From Streptomyces cadmiisoli (GTDB lineage Bacteria > Actinomycetota > Actinomycetes > Streptomycetales > Streptomycetaceae): a stretch of 64,000 nucleotides of DNA. The stretch spans positions 7,130,001 to 7,194,000 of the forward strand of contig NZ_CP030073.1 of the NCBI RefSeq assembly GCF_003261055.1, read 5' to 3'. Made by a program: the position numbers and the translations under genes. The notes beneath the pieces were generated by a model. It was not told the DNA's origin, ran no database searches, and was given only the letters and a program-made list of their open reading frames with translations. Shown here in pieces: positions 35,658-43,777 of this stretch (position 1 is its first letter; each line of letters starts with the position of its first letter).

Positions 35658-36032
35658 CTACGCGGACTTGCGGCTGTCTCGGGGATGGACCGCGATGTTC
35701 ATCGCGCCGGACCGCAGAACGGCGAGCCGCTCCTCGAGGACCTCTTCGAGCTCCTCTCGGGTGCGCCGCTCCATCAGCATGTCCCAGTGCGTGCGCGCGG
35801 GCTTCGCCTTCTTCTCCTCCGGACCGTCGCCGTCCACGAGGAGTGCCTGGGCACCGCAGACCTTGCACTCCCACTCCGGCGGGATCTCCGCCTCGACCGA
35901 GAAGGGCATCTCGAAGCGGTGCCCCTTCTCGCATGCGTACTCCACGGCCTGGCGCGGGGCCAGGTCGATGCCGCGGTCCGTCTCGTAGCTGGTCACCACG
36001 AGGCGCGTGCCGCGAAGAGCTCGCTCACTCAT
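35658..36032 (-). CDS. rbpA: RNA polymerase-binding protein RbpA
   Basis: A 124-residue actinobacterial transcription factor that binds the principal sigma factor and stabilises the open promoter complex. It has the N-terminal LRGTRLVVTSYETDRGIDLAPRQAVEYACEKGH, the zinc-site residues in ACEKGHRF and WECKVCG, the basic linker KKAKPARTHWDMLMERRTREELEEVLEERLAVLR that includes the sigma-interaction domain, and the usual short tail. A SigR-type promoter lies 62 bp upstream, in keeping with the known oxidative-stress control of rbpA in S. coelicolor. Confidence 0.95.
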   Translation of the reverse strand: MSERALRGTRLVVTSYETDRGIDLAPRQAVEYACEKGHRFEMPFSVEAEIPPEWECKVCGAQALLVDGDGPEEKKAKPARTHWDMLMERRTREELEEVLEERLAVLRSGAMNIAVHPRDSRKSA

Positions 36033-36093
36033 GAATCGTGCCTCCCGGGCTTGTCGCCCACAGGACAGGTGTCGCTGTCGTCGTCATCCGGTC

Positions 36094-36119
36094 AACGTCC
36101 GGTCGGCGGTAAAGATTCC
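36094..36119 (-). promoter_or_regulatory. SigR-type promoter of rbpA
   Basis: On the minus strand GGAAT (36119-36115) and GTT (36096-36094) are separated by 18 bp, exactly the GGAAT-N18-GTT consensus of the thiol-oxidative-stress sigma factor SigR. It lies 62 bp before the rbpA start. Confidence 0.75.
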
Positions 36120-36191
36120 CGTTCGGAGTCCCGTTCCGGGTCGTGCGTCGCCGTCGTAGCCGCCCATGTTGTACCCACCCGCGCCCGGTTT

Positions 36192-36215
36192 GTCACATCT
36201 GACAGCAGATGTCAC
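36192..36215. promoter_or_regulatory. Inverted repeat upstream of rbpA promoter
   Basis: ACATCTG (36195-36201) and CAGATGT (36206-36212) are a perfect inverted repeat with a 4-bp centre. One mismatch allows extension to 10-bp arms. It lies between the end of the UMF1-type transporter gene and the rbpA promoter. It could be a weak terminator or an operator; no regulator is assigned. Confidence 0.4.
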
Positions 36216-36298
36216 CCAGCGTTTCGGCATCTTTGACGCGCAGTAACGGTACGCCTGGCAGGCCAAACGCGTACACTACAGCGCTTTCGTCCTGTGTG

Positions 36299-37645
36299 CT
36301 AAATCCTTTCGGGCACCGGGTTCCCGGCGTCGGCGATCGCACGCCGCACCGGAACCCGGGCCAGCAGCACGAAGCCGAGGGCGAAGAACGCCACCAGCGA
36401 GATGATCGCGTCCCGGTAGCTTCCGGTCAGCTGGTAGGTCAGGCCGAACAGCAGCGGGCCCAGCCAGCTCGTGCCGCGGTCGCTCAGCTCGTACGCAGAG
36501 AAGTACTCGGCCTCCTTGCCCGGGGGGACCAGGTGGGAGAACAGGGAGCGGGACAGCGCCTGGCTGCCGCCGAGCACGAGACCGATCCCGGCCGCCAGCA
36601 CGAAGAAGAACACCGGCGCCCCGGCCGGCAGGAAGTACCCGATCGCCAGGATCAGCGTCCAGGCGACGAGCGAACCGAGGATCGTGCGCTTCGCGCCGTG
36701 CCGGCGGGCCAGCCGGCCAAGGCCGAGGGCGCCGAACACCGCGAGGACCTGGACCAGCAGCACCGCGCCGATCAGCGTGGACTGGTCGAGCCCCAGTTCC
36801 TTGGAGCCGTAGACGGAGGCCTGGGTGATCACCGTCTGGATGCCGTCGTTGTAGACGAGGTAGGCCAGCAGGAAGGACAGGGTGAGCGGGTGGCGCCGCA
36901 TGTCGCGGACCGTCGCGGCGAGCTGCCGCCAGCCCGTCACGGTCGCCTCCCGGGCCGGTGAGCGGCGGTCGCGCAGCCGGCGCAGCGGAACGAGGGCGAA
37001 CGCACCCCACCACAATCCGGCCGACGCCAGGCAGATACGGACCGCCATGGACTCCGTGAGGCCGAACGAGTCGTGGGCGAGGTAGAGGATCAGGTTGGCG
37101 ACGAGGACCAGCGCGCCGGCCGCGTAGCCGAAGGCCCAGCCCCGGGAGGAGACCGCGTCGCGTTCCGCCGGCGGGGCGATCTGCGGCAGGTAGGAGTTGT
37201 AGAGCATCATCGCCACGGACTGCGCCGCGTTGGCGACGATCAGGAGCAGGCCGCCGAGCAGGTAGCGGTCGCCGTCCAGGAAGAACATGCCCGCCGTAGC
37301 TGCGGCGCCGATGTACGCGGCCGCGCCCAGGAGGGGCTTCTTGCGGCCGCTGCGGTCCGCCGCGGCGCCCACGAGGGGCATGATCACGACGGCCACGATC
37401 ACCGAGAGGGACACCGAGTACGCGAAGAAGGAACCGGCCCGCACCGGGATGCCCAGCGGATGCACGAACCCCTCGTCGTCCGCCGCGGCCTCCGCGACCG
37501 TCGTCAGATACGGCCCCAGGAACACCGTGAGCACGCTCGTCGAATAGACCGAGCACGCCCAGTCGTAGAAGTACCACCCGCGCTGTTCGCGCTTGCGCTC
37601 GGCGGCCCCGTCGGCCTCCGGCGTCCGCACCGTCCCGGTCCCCAC
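36299..37645 (-). CDS. MFS transporter, UMF1/Atg22 type
   Basis: A 448-residue protein with about 12 membrane segments. The opening REQRGWYFYDWACSVYSTSVLTVFLGPYLTTVAEAAADD is the classic start of the UMF1 family, followed by PLVGAAADRSGRKKPLLGAAAYIG (the MFS loop), ASVYGSKELGLDQSTLIGAVLLVQVLAVFGAL and GGSQALSRSLFSHLVPPGKEAEYFSAYELSDRGTSWLGPLLFG. Related fungal Atg22 exports amino acids from the vacuole. The substrate in bacteria is unknown. It is 49 bp after the GDPD gene, on the same strand. Confidence 0.85.
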   Translation of the reverse strand: MGTGTVRTPEADGAAERKREQRGWYFYDWACSVYSTSVLTVFLGPYLTTVAEAAADDEGFVHPLGIPVRAGSFFAYSVSLSVIVAVVIMPLVGAAADRSGRKKPLLGAAAYIGAAATAGMFFLDGDRYLLGGLLLIVANAAQSVAMMLYNSYLPQIAPPAERDAVSSRGWAFGYAAGALVLVANLILYLAHDSFGLTESMAVRICLASAGLWWGAFALVPLRRLRDRRSPAREATVTGWRQLAATVRDMRRHPLTLSFLLAYLVYNDGIQTVITQASVYGSKELGLDQSTLIGAVLLVQVLAVFGALGLGRLARRHGAKRTILGSLVAWTLILAIGYFLPAGAPVFFFVLAAGIGLVLGGSQALSRSLFSHLVPPGKEAEYFSAYELSDRGTSWLGPLLFGLTYQLTGSYRDAIISLVAFFALGFVLLARVPVRRAIADAGNPVPERI

Positions 37646-37694
37646 CCCTGCCCTCGCTTCCCCGAGAAGTGCCGTGCGCGGCGGCGGTCCGGGG

Positions 37695-38462
37695 TCAGAC
37701 CCAGACGCCCCGGTCCTCCATGACCTTGCGCAACGTGTCGATGTGATCGGTCATGATGCCATCGACGCCGAGGTCCAGGAGCCGGTGCATCCGCTCCGCC
37801 TCGTTGATCGTCCAGACATGCACCTGCAACCCGCGCGCGTGCGCGGCCCGTACGAAGCGGTGGTCCACCACCTGGATCCCGGACTGCGCCTCCGGCACCT
37901 GCGCCGCGACCGCCGAACGGCGCAGCGCGGCCGGCACGCCCCAGGAGCGCATCCGCAGGTTGAGCACGCCGCGCGTGCCGTACGACGTCGCCAGACGGGG
38001 CCCCGCCAGGCGTTGGGCGCGGATCACGCGGGCCTCGGAGAACGAACCGGCGCAGACCCGGTCCCAGGCGTTCGTGCGCCCGATCAGCTCCAGGAACGGG
38101 TGCAGGGCCGACTCCGCCTTGAGGTCGACGTTCCACCGCACCTCGGGGAAGGTCTCCAGGAGTTCCTCGAACAGCGGCACCGGTTCGCTGCCCGCCACAC
38201 GCGCGTGCCGGACGTCCTCCCACGGCAGATCGGCGATCCGGCCCGCGCCGTCGGTCACCCGGTCCAGCGTCGAGTCGTGGAAGGCGACGAGCCGTCCGTC
38301 GCGGGTGGCGTGCACATCGGTCTCCATGTACCGGTAACCCGCCTCGGCGGCCCGCCGGAACTGCAGGACGGTGTTCTCCAGGCCGTCCGCCGAACCGCCC
38401 CGGTGGGCGAAGGGGATCGGACCGGGATGGTCGAGGTACGGATGGCGTATGCGCGTGCTCAC
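37695..38462 (-). CDS. Glycerophosphodiester phosphodiesterase
   Basis: A 255-residue cytoplasmic GDPD with the catalytic start PIPFAHRGGSADGLENTVLQFRRAAEAGYRYMETDVHATRDGRLVAFHD, containing the HRG, E-x-T and D-V-H metal/acid residues and the HD pair. A C-terminal QVHVWTINEAERMHRLLDLGVDGIMTDHIDTL is also typical. It releases glycerol-3-phosphate from glycerophosphodiesters. The GTG start overlaps the stop of the YczE-like gene (GTGA), so the two are coupled. Confidence 0.9.
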   Translation of the reverse strand: MSTRIRHPYLDHPGPIPFAHRGGSADGLENTVLQFRRAAEAGYRYMETDVHATRDGRLVAFHDSTLDRVTDGAGRIADLPWEDVRHARVAGSEPVPLFEELLETFPEVRWNVDLKAESALHPFLELIGRTNAWDRVCAGSFSEARVIRAQRLAGPRLATSYGTRGVLNLRMRSWGVPAALRRSAVAAQVPEAQSGIQVVDHRFVRAAHARGLQVHVWTINEAERMHRLLDLGVDGIMTDHIDTLRKVMEDRGVWV

Positions 38463-39112
38463 GGACGCAGTATCGCGCGCCGGGGTTGACCGGTGGCAAC
38501 GACGGTGCTGCCGCCGGATGCCGGGGGGACGGCGAACACCCGCAGGAAGACCTGGGCGAGCGGGCCGATCGACACCGCGTACAGCAGCGTGCCGAGGCCG
38601 ACGGTGCCGCCCAGGGCGAAGCCGGTCGCCACGACCGCCACCTCGACGCAGGTCCGGATCAGGCGGATGGAGCGGCCGGTGCGCTGGTGCAGTCCCGTCA
38701 TCAGGCCGTCGCGCGGGCCGGGCCCGAAGCGGGCCGCGATGTACAGGCCGGTGGCGACGCCGTTGAGCACGACGCCGGACACCATCAGCGGCACCTGCAC
38801 GGGCAGGGTGCGGGCTTCGGGCACCAGGGCCAGCGTGGCGTCGAGGGCCACGCCGATCACGAAGATGTTGGACACGGTGCCGAGGCCGGGGCGCTGGCGC
38901 AGCGGGATCCACAGCAGCAGCACGGCCGCGCCCACGATGATCAGGACCACGCCGATGGACAGCCCGGTGCGCTCCGCGAGGCCCTGGTGCAGCACGTTCC
39001 AGGGTTCGAGGCCGAGACCCGACTTCACCAGGAGCGCGGAGCTCACGCCGTAGAGCGTGAGTCCGGCGTAGAGCTGGAACAGCCGACGTGCGAGATGCCC
39101 CTGCGTGGACAA
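38459..39112 (-). CDS. YczE/YitT-like membrane protein
   Basis: A 217-residue integral membrane protein of about five segments, with RRLFQLYAGLTLYGVSSALLVKSGLGLEPWNVLHQGLAERTGLSIGVVLIIVGA and GPGPRDGLMTGLHQRTGRSIRLIRTCVEV, features of the YczE group. In many bacteria this gene is divergent from a MocR-family regulator (YczR), exactly as here. A TTG start at 39112 with GGGGG upstream fits the family start. A longer frame extends into the regulator's leader and is rejected. The transported or sensed ligand is unknown. Confidence 0.75.
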   Translation of the reverse strand: MSTQGHLARRLFQLYAGLTLYGVSSALLVKSGLGLEPWNVLHQGLAERTGLSIGVVLIIVGAAVLLLWIPLRQRPGLGTVSNIFVIGVALDATLALVPEARTLPVQVPLMVSGVVLNGVATGLYIAARFGPGPRDGLMTGLHQRTGRSIRLIRTCVEVAVVATGFALGGTVGLGTLLYAVSIGPLAQVFLRVFAVPPASGGSTVVATGQPRRAILRP

Positions 39113-39212
39113 GACGTGCCCCCTGGTGGTCGTAGTGGCCTGATGCGTGACACTCTGTGGCTTGGGATGGAAAGCCATCCACGGCCAATTCGGGGAAGGT
39201 GGACTGGTAATC
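39113..39212. promoter_or_regulatory. Divergent control region, YczE/MocR
   Basis: The 100-bp gap holds a perfect inverted repeat GGATGG-AAAG-CCATCC (39165-39180) and GTGGC-like half sites (GTGGCCTGAT, TGTGGCTTGG and the inverted CCACGGCCAATT). MocR regulators of the YczR type commonly bind direct or inverted half sites in this position. This is my inference; no site has been aligned. Confidence 0.35.
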
Positions 39213-40712
39213 ATGCCGCAGTGGACCTCGGCGGTGGGGGCGGCGCAGCTCGCCCGGCTGCTCACGTCGCAGCAGGACCGCCCGGCCGGACCCGGATCCC
39301 GCCGTCCCCCCGCCTATCGCGCGCTCGCCGACGGCGTCCGCCTGCTGGTGCTCGAAGGGCGCGTCCCCGTCGCCGCCCGGCTGCCCGCCGAGCGCGAACT
39401 CGCCCTCGCCCTGTCCGTCAGCCGTACGACCGTCGCCGCCGCCTACGAGGCGCTGCGCGCCGAAGGGTTCCTGGAGTCCCGGCGGGGCGCGGGCAGCTGG
39501 ACCGCCGTGCCGGCCGGCAACCCGATCCCGGCGCGCGGCCTCGAACCGCTCCCGCCGGAGGCGCTCGGCTCGGTGATCGACCTCGGCTGCGCCGCCCTGC
39601 CCGCCCCCGAGCCGTGGCTCACCCGCGCCGTCCAGGGCGCCCTGGAGGAACTGCCGCCGTACGCCCGCACGCACGGCGACTACCCGGCCGGGCTGCCCGC
39701 CCTGCGCGCGATGATCGCCGACCGCTACACGGCGCGCGGGATTCCCACGATGCCGGAACAGATCATGGTGACGACCGGCGCGATGGGCGCCATCGACGCC
39801 ATCTGCCATCTGTTCGGCGGCCGCGGCGAGCGCATCGCGGTCGAGTCGCCGTCCTACGCCAACATCCTCCAGCTGATGCGGGAGGCGGGCGCCCGGCTGG
39901 TGCCCGTGGCGATGGCCGAAGGGCTCACCGGGTGGGACGTCGACCGCTGGCGGCAGGTGCTGCGGGAGGCCGCGCCGAGGATCGCGTACGTCGTCGCCGA
40001 CTTCCACAACCCGACCGGCGCGCTCGCCGACGAGGACCAGCGGCGCCGGCTGGTGGAGGCCGCCCGTTCGGCCGGTACCGTGCTCGTCGCCGACGAGACC
40101 ATGACCGAGCTGTGGCTGGACCCCGAGGTGGAGATGCCGCGTCCCGTGTGCGCCTTCGACCCGGCCGGATCGACCGTCATCACCGTGGGATCGGCCAGCA
40201 AGGCGTTCTGGGCGGGCATGCGGATCGGCTGGGTGCGGGCCGCGCCGGACGTGATCCGCAGCCTGGTCGCCGCGCGCGCGTACGCCGACCTGGGCACGCC
40301 CGTGCTGGAGCAGCTCGCCGTGAACTGGCTGTTCGGCACCGGGGGCTGGGAGCAGGCCGTGGCGGTCCGCCGGGAGCAGGCCCGGGACAACCGGGACGCC
40401 CTGGTCGCCGCGGTGCGCCGGGAACTGCCCGACTGGGAGTTCGAGGTGCCCCGGGGCGGGCTCACGCTGTGGGTGCGGGCCGGGGGGCTGTCGGGCTCGC
40501 GGCTCGCGGAGGCGGGGGAGCGCGTCGGACTCCGGGTGCCGTCCGGTCCGCGCTTCGGGGTGGACGGCGCCTTCGAGGGGTATGTGCGGCTGCCGTTCAC
40601 CGTCGGGGGCGCGGTGGCCGAGGAGGCGGCGGTACGCCTGGCCGCCGCGGCACGGCTGGTGGAGAGCGGAGGCGCGGTGGGCGCGGTGGCGCCGGGGTCG
40701 TTCGTGGCCTGA
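39213..40712 (+). CDS. MocR-family regulator (GntR wHTH plus aminotransferase-like domain)
   Basis: A 499-residue PLP-dependent regulator. The winged helix (about 30-95) is PPAYRALADGVRLLVLEGRVPVAARLPAERELALALSVSRTTVAAAYEALRAEGFLESRRGAGSW. The rest is a fold-type I aminotransferase domain with VTTGAMGAIDAI, VVADFHNPTGAL and the PLP-binding Lys in TVGSASKAFWAGMRIGWVRA. ATG 39213 follows GGGGAAGG. The divergent YczE-like gene is the expected target. Effector unknown. Confidence 0.88.
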   Translation: MPQWTSAVGAAQLARLLTSQQDRPAGPGSRRPPAYRALADGVRLLVLEGRVPVAARLPAERELALALSVSRTTVAAAYEALRAEGFLESRRGAGSWTAVPAGNPIPARGLEPLPPEALGSVIDLGCAALPAPEPWLTRAVQGALEELPPYARTHGDYPAGLPALRAMIADRYTARGIPTMPEQIMVTTGAMGAIDAICHLFGGRGERIAVESPSYANILQLMREAGARLVPVAMAEGLTGWDVDRWRQVLREAAPRIAYVVADFHNPTGALADEDQRRRLVEAARSAGTVLVADETMTELWLDPEVEMPRPVCAFDPAGSTVITVGSASKAFWAGMRIGWVRAAPDVIRSLVAARAYADLGTPVLEQLAVNWLFGTGGWEQAVAVRREQARDNRDALVAAVRRELPDWEFEVPRGGLTLWVRAGGLSGSRLAEAGERVGLRVPSGPRFGVDGAFEGYVRLPFTVGGAVAEEAAVRLAAAARLVESGGAVGAVAPGSFVA

Positions 40713-40737
40713 GGCGGAGCGTGCGCATCGAGGGGTA

Positions 40738-40781
40738 GGGCTCCGCAGGGCCCCGGCACCGGCGCCGACCCCGTGGAGCCC
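40738..40781. terminator. Hairpin between convergent MocR and sffA genes
   Basis: GGGCTCC (40738) and GGAGCCC (40775) pair as the base of a GC-rich stem in the 74-bp gap between the two convergent stops. Confidence 0.4.
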
Positions 40782-40786
40782 CAGGG

Positions 40787-42502
40787 CTACGAACTCGCCC
40801 GTGACGGCTCGGCCACCACCGCCTTGGCCACCACCGGTTCCGCCGTGACCGCCTCGGCCACCACCGGTTCGGCCGCCGCCTTGACCACCACCGGTTCCGC
40901 GGTGACCGCCTCGGCCGTCACCGCTTCGGCCGTGACCGCCTCCGCCGGTACCGGCTCCGGTTGCGCGGGTGTGCGTTCCGGCTCCGCGTCCGCCGGTGTC
41001 GTCCGCTGCGGCAGCAGGTCCAGCACCGCCTGCCGGTCGGCCTCGGTCGTCGCCTCGTCGTACGGGTCCGGGGTCGCGGGCACCTGGAGGCGCAGGACCG
41101 GGCCCGCGCCCAGTCGGGCGTAGCCGCGCCCGGACGGGAGCTGGGCGACCGGTGTGCTCTGCGGGGGCGCGCCCAGGACCGCTTCGAGGTGCTCAGCGGT
41201 GGCCGGACCGAGCACGACACGCGCACTCGTGTGCCGGGCCACGGATTCGGTCAGGGCGTCGAGGCCGTCGAACTGCTCGGCGACGACCACCGTGACGTTG
41301 GCGGCACGCCCGTGCCGCAGCGGCACCTGGAGCAGGGACAGCGGGTCCTTGTGGCCCTCGGCGGCGGCCACGTGGCTCAGCGCGGTCGGCCGGTCCAGGA
41401 GGATCCACAGGGGACGCTTCGTGTCCTCCGGCGGCGGATGGCCGGCCTGCCGGGCGCGGTTCGCCGCGATCAGCCGGCGCTCCGTCTCGGCGGTGGCCCA
41501 TTCCAGGCTGGCCAGCGCCCCGGCGAGGGCGGACTCGACGGCCAGCACCCCGTCCCGGCCGGTCAGGCACGCGTGGTCGTCGGTGCCGCCGCCCTCGACG
41601 ACCACGATGTCGCCGTACTGGAGGGCCTGGAGCGCGATGCAGCGCAGCAGTGTCGACGTGCCGCTGCCCGGCCGGCCGGCGACGAGCAGATGCGGTTCGG
41701 TGGAACGGGTGCCCGTGCGCCAGACGACGGGCGGGATGTCGCGCTGCCCCGTGCCGTGGGTGAGGGGGAGCGTGCGCTGGACCTCCGTGGGGTCCGTGAA
41801 GCCGAGGACCGTCTCGCCGGGTGCCGTCACGAAGCGCTGGGGGGCGATGTCGGTGGGCAGGGGAGCCAGCACGGTGACTGTCAGCTCGTTCCCCTCCGCG
41901 TCCCACTCGAAGTGGTACTCGCGGCCGCGGCCCGACTTCGCCGAGAGCAGGTGCTCGACGCGGGCGCGGGACTCGGGCTCGCCGTCCGGGAAGTACGCCG
42001 GGTAGCGGACCAGAAGGTGCGTGATGCGTCCGGTCGTGTCGAACGCGTATTCAGGGAAGGCCTTGTCCCATTCGCCGCCGTGGGCGTACAGGGGAGCGGG
42101 ATCGTCGGCCGTGGAGAAATGCGGGACCATCGCCTCGTACAGCGAGTGCAGGCGCTGTGTCTGGGTCTCGTCGGGGCCCTCCGGCGTCGCCGGACCGCGG
42201 TCGCGGCCCTGCCAGGCTGCCGCCGCCATCACGGTGATGACGGCGAGCAGCGGGCCGTACGGCACGAGCGCCAGGACGAGGACCGCCGAGGCTCCCAGGA
42301 ACAGCAGTGGGCCACGTCTGTCCTTGGGAGTCTCCGCCCACTTGCGCCGCCCGGCCGAGGCCAGCCGGCGCAGACCGCGAGTGATCGTGATCAGCGGGTG
42401 GAGGACGTCGGTGGCGCTGTCGGCCGCCGTCCGTGCCAGATCCCGGCTCCGGGCGAGCTGCGTGCTGCCGTTGCTCAGAATGCGGGGGAGGGGGCGGGCC
42501 AC
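40787..42502 (-). CDS. sffA: FtsK/SpoIIIE-like DNA translocase SffA
   Basis: A 571-residue protein. Two close hydrophobic segments (about 65-95: LLFLGASAVLVLALVPYGPLLAVITVMAAAAW) anchor it, and an ATPase domain follows with Walker A LLVAGRPGSGTSTLLRC, in which the usual GK[ST] is GTS (Lys absent), a second acidic motif VVVEGGGTDD and WILLDRPTAL. The ~85-residue tail is a low-complexity repeat of EAVTAEPVV-like units. The gene sits just downstream of smeA, as in S. coelicolor, where SmeA targets SffA to sporulation septa for chromosome segregation. The P-loop is degenerate, so ATPase activity may be weak. Confidence 0.8.
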   Translation of the reverse strand: MARPLPRILSNGSTQLARSRDLARTAADSATDVLHPLITITRGLRRLASAGRRKWAETPKDRRGPLLFLGASAVLVLALVPYGPLLAVITVMAAAAWQGRDRGPATPEGPDETQTQRLHSLYEAMVPHFSTADDPAPLYAHGGEWDKAFPEYAFDTTGRITHLLVRYPAYFPDGEPESRARVEHLLSAKSGRGREYHFEWDAEGNELTVTVLAPLPTDIAPQRFVTAPGETVLGFTDPTEVQRTLPLTHGTGQRDIPPVVWRTGTRSTEPHLLVAGRPGSGTSTLLRCIALQALQYGDIVVVEGGGTDDHACLTGRDGVLAVESALAGALASLEWATAETERRLIAANRARQAGHPPPEDTKRPLWILLDRPTALSHVAAAEGHKDPLSLLQVPLRHGRAANVTVVVAEQFDGLDALTESVARHTSARVVLGPATAEHLEAVLGAPPQSTPVAQLPSGRGYARLGAGPVLRLQVPATPDPYDEATTEADRQAVLDLLPQRTTPADAEPERTPAQPEPVPAEAVTAEAVTAEAVTAEPVVVKAAAEPVVAEAVTAEPVVAKAVVAEPSRASS

Positions 42503-42557
42503 TGGTGTCTCCTGGAGGTGCGTACGAGCGGGATGGTGCGTCCCCGGGGGCGCGGGG

Positions 42558-42752
42558 TCAGAACTTGAAGCCGCCCAGGAGGCTCGCCAGGCTCTCGCCG
42601 CCGGCCTTGATGCTCGGGGCGATGGCCGTGCTCGCGAGGTAGAAGCCGAACAGGGCCGAGATGCAGGCGTGGGACGCTTTGAGTCCGTCCTTGCGGAAGA
42701 AGATGAACACGACGATGCCGAGCAGGACGACGCCTGAGATGGACAGAATCAT
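42558..42752 (-). CDS. smeA: Small membrane protein SmeA
   Basis: A 64-residue protein: one hydrophobic segment (ILSISGVVLLGIVVFIFF), a short basic stretch (RKDGLK), and a second hydrophobic segment (ACISALFGFYLASTAIAPS) followed by KAGGESLASLLGGFKF. Size and partner match S. coelicolor SmeA, a sporulation-specific membrane protein that localises SffA at septa. It lies 55 bp upstream of sffA, with AGGAG before the ATG. Confidence 0.85.
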   Translation of the reverse strand: MILSISGVVLLGIVVFIFFRKDGLKASHACISALFGFYLASTAIAPSIKAGGESLASLLGGFKF

Positions 42753-43061
42753 GAGGTCTCCTGGTGTCTTGGGGGACAGTCACCGTGAGTTCTTCCAGGA
42801 TCACAGCATGTATCCATACGATTAAAGGTGCAACCGGGTGAAATTTCGTACTTTTCGCCCTTGTGGCGGAGTCGTGACGGGCCGGTCCGGCGGGGCGATT
42901 GCGCCCGACGGGTGCATCGCTGATCTTTGCCTGGGACGGGGCCGGTCATGTGCCCGCGCAGCCAGTACGCTGGCAATTCACCCGTACGGCCGCACCGCTC
43001 GCAGTCGTACGCTTGGCTCCCCCTCGTCCCCGACGTGCGCAAGTGAGAGGCGGTCCGGCTG
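42753..43061. other. 309-bp divergent region, smeA / ankyrin gene
   Basis: The smeA side (about 42800-42860) is AT-richer than its surroundings and is probably where the smeA promoter lies, but no consensus is convincing. The right part leads into the ankyrin gene. No gene and no clear repeat is seen. Confidence 0.4.
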
Positions 43062-43454
43062 ATGACCGAAGCCCCCGACCCCGAGGTCGTGGAGCTCGCG
43101 ACCAAGATCTTCGATCTGGCCCGGCGGGGGCAGACCGAGGCCCTCTCGGCGTACGTCGACGCGGGCGTTCCGGCCAACCTCACCAACGACCGGGGCGACT
43201 CCCTCGTCATGCTCGCCGCCTATCACGGGCACGCCGCCACCGTGCGTGAGCTCCTCGCGCGCGGCGCCGAGGCCGACCGCGTCAACGACCGAGGCCAGAC
43301 ACCCCTCGCGGGGGCGGTCTTCAAGGGCGAGGAAGAAGTGATCAAGGTTCTCCTGGAGGCCGGCGCCGACCCGGCCGCGGGCACCCCGTCGGCCGTCGAC
43401 ACGGCCCGGATGTTCGGCCGCAAGGAACTGCTGGAATTGTTCGGCGCGCACTGA
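43062..43454 (+). CDS. Ankyrin repeat protein
   Basis: A 130-residue soluble protein with three ankyrin repeats. Typical units are GQTEALSAYVDAGVPANLTNDRGDSLVMLAAYHGHAATVRELLARGAEADRVNDRGQTPLAGAVFKGEEEVIKVLLEAGADPAAG. Such small bacterial ankyrin proteins are protein-binding modules of unknown partner. The ATG is preceded by GAGAGG. It is divergent from smeA, with no operon partner downstream. Confidence 0.88.
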   Translation: MTEAPDPEVVELATKIFDLARRGQTEALSAYVDAGVPANLTNDRGDSLVMLAAYHGHAATVRELLARGAEADRVNDRGQTPLAGAVFKGEEEVIKVLLEAGADPAAGTPSAVDTARMFGRKELLELFGAH

Positions 43455-43671
43455 ACCGAAGACCCTGACCGGGCGGAAAGGCCGATCGGTCAGGCAGGAC
43501 ACGGAAAACGGGGGAGGCGGTACAGGGCCGCCGGAAATTTCGGTCGCGGCATCACGAACAGCCGGGTCATCATGACGTCGTGATTCACGGACGCGATGGC
43601 TGGGCAGGTGTTGCCGCACCGCGCGGGCCGTGACGCGGTCCGCATGGGCCACCGACGAGAGGCAGAGGAAG

Positions 43672-43731
43672 ATGGTCTACAGCAAGCAAGAGACGGCGGG
43701 CGCCCCGACGTGTTGTCACGCGGCCAGGTAG
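43672..43731 (+). CDS. Candidate 19-residue leader peptide with tandem Cys codons
   Basis: ATG 43672, closely preceded by GAGG, opens MVYSKQETAGAPTCCHAAR and a TAG stop 46 bp before the HEAT-like gene. Two adjacent Cys codons are both TGT, rare in this genome, a pattern seen in ribosome-stalling or Cys-responsive leaders. The rest of the 323-bp gap (43455-43671) has nothing I can assign. No structure for attenuation has been identified, so this could be chance. Confidence 0.25.
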   Translation: MVYSKQETAGAPTCCHAAR

Positions 43732-43777
43732 TGCACGTTTCCCGGTTGCGTCGACGCTTGATGTGAGGCTGTTTCCC

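Noticed and set aside
36084..36266. 60-codon minus-strand frame between rbpA and the UMF1 transporter
   Set aside because: It overlaps the SigR promoter and the inverted repeat, so a coding role is unlikely.
43490..43645. 51-codon minus-strand frame MRTASRPARCGNTCPAIASV...
   Set aside because: It has no good ribosome site, overlaps nothing recognisable and I could not connect it to a family. It is worth checking for conservation only.
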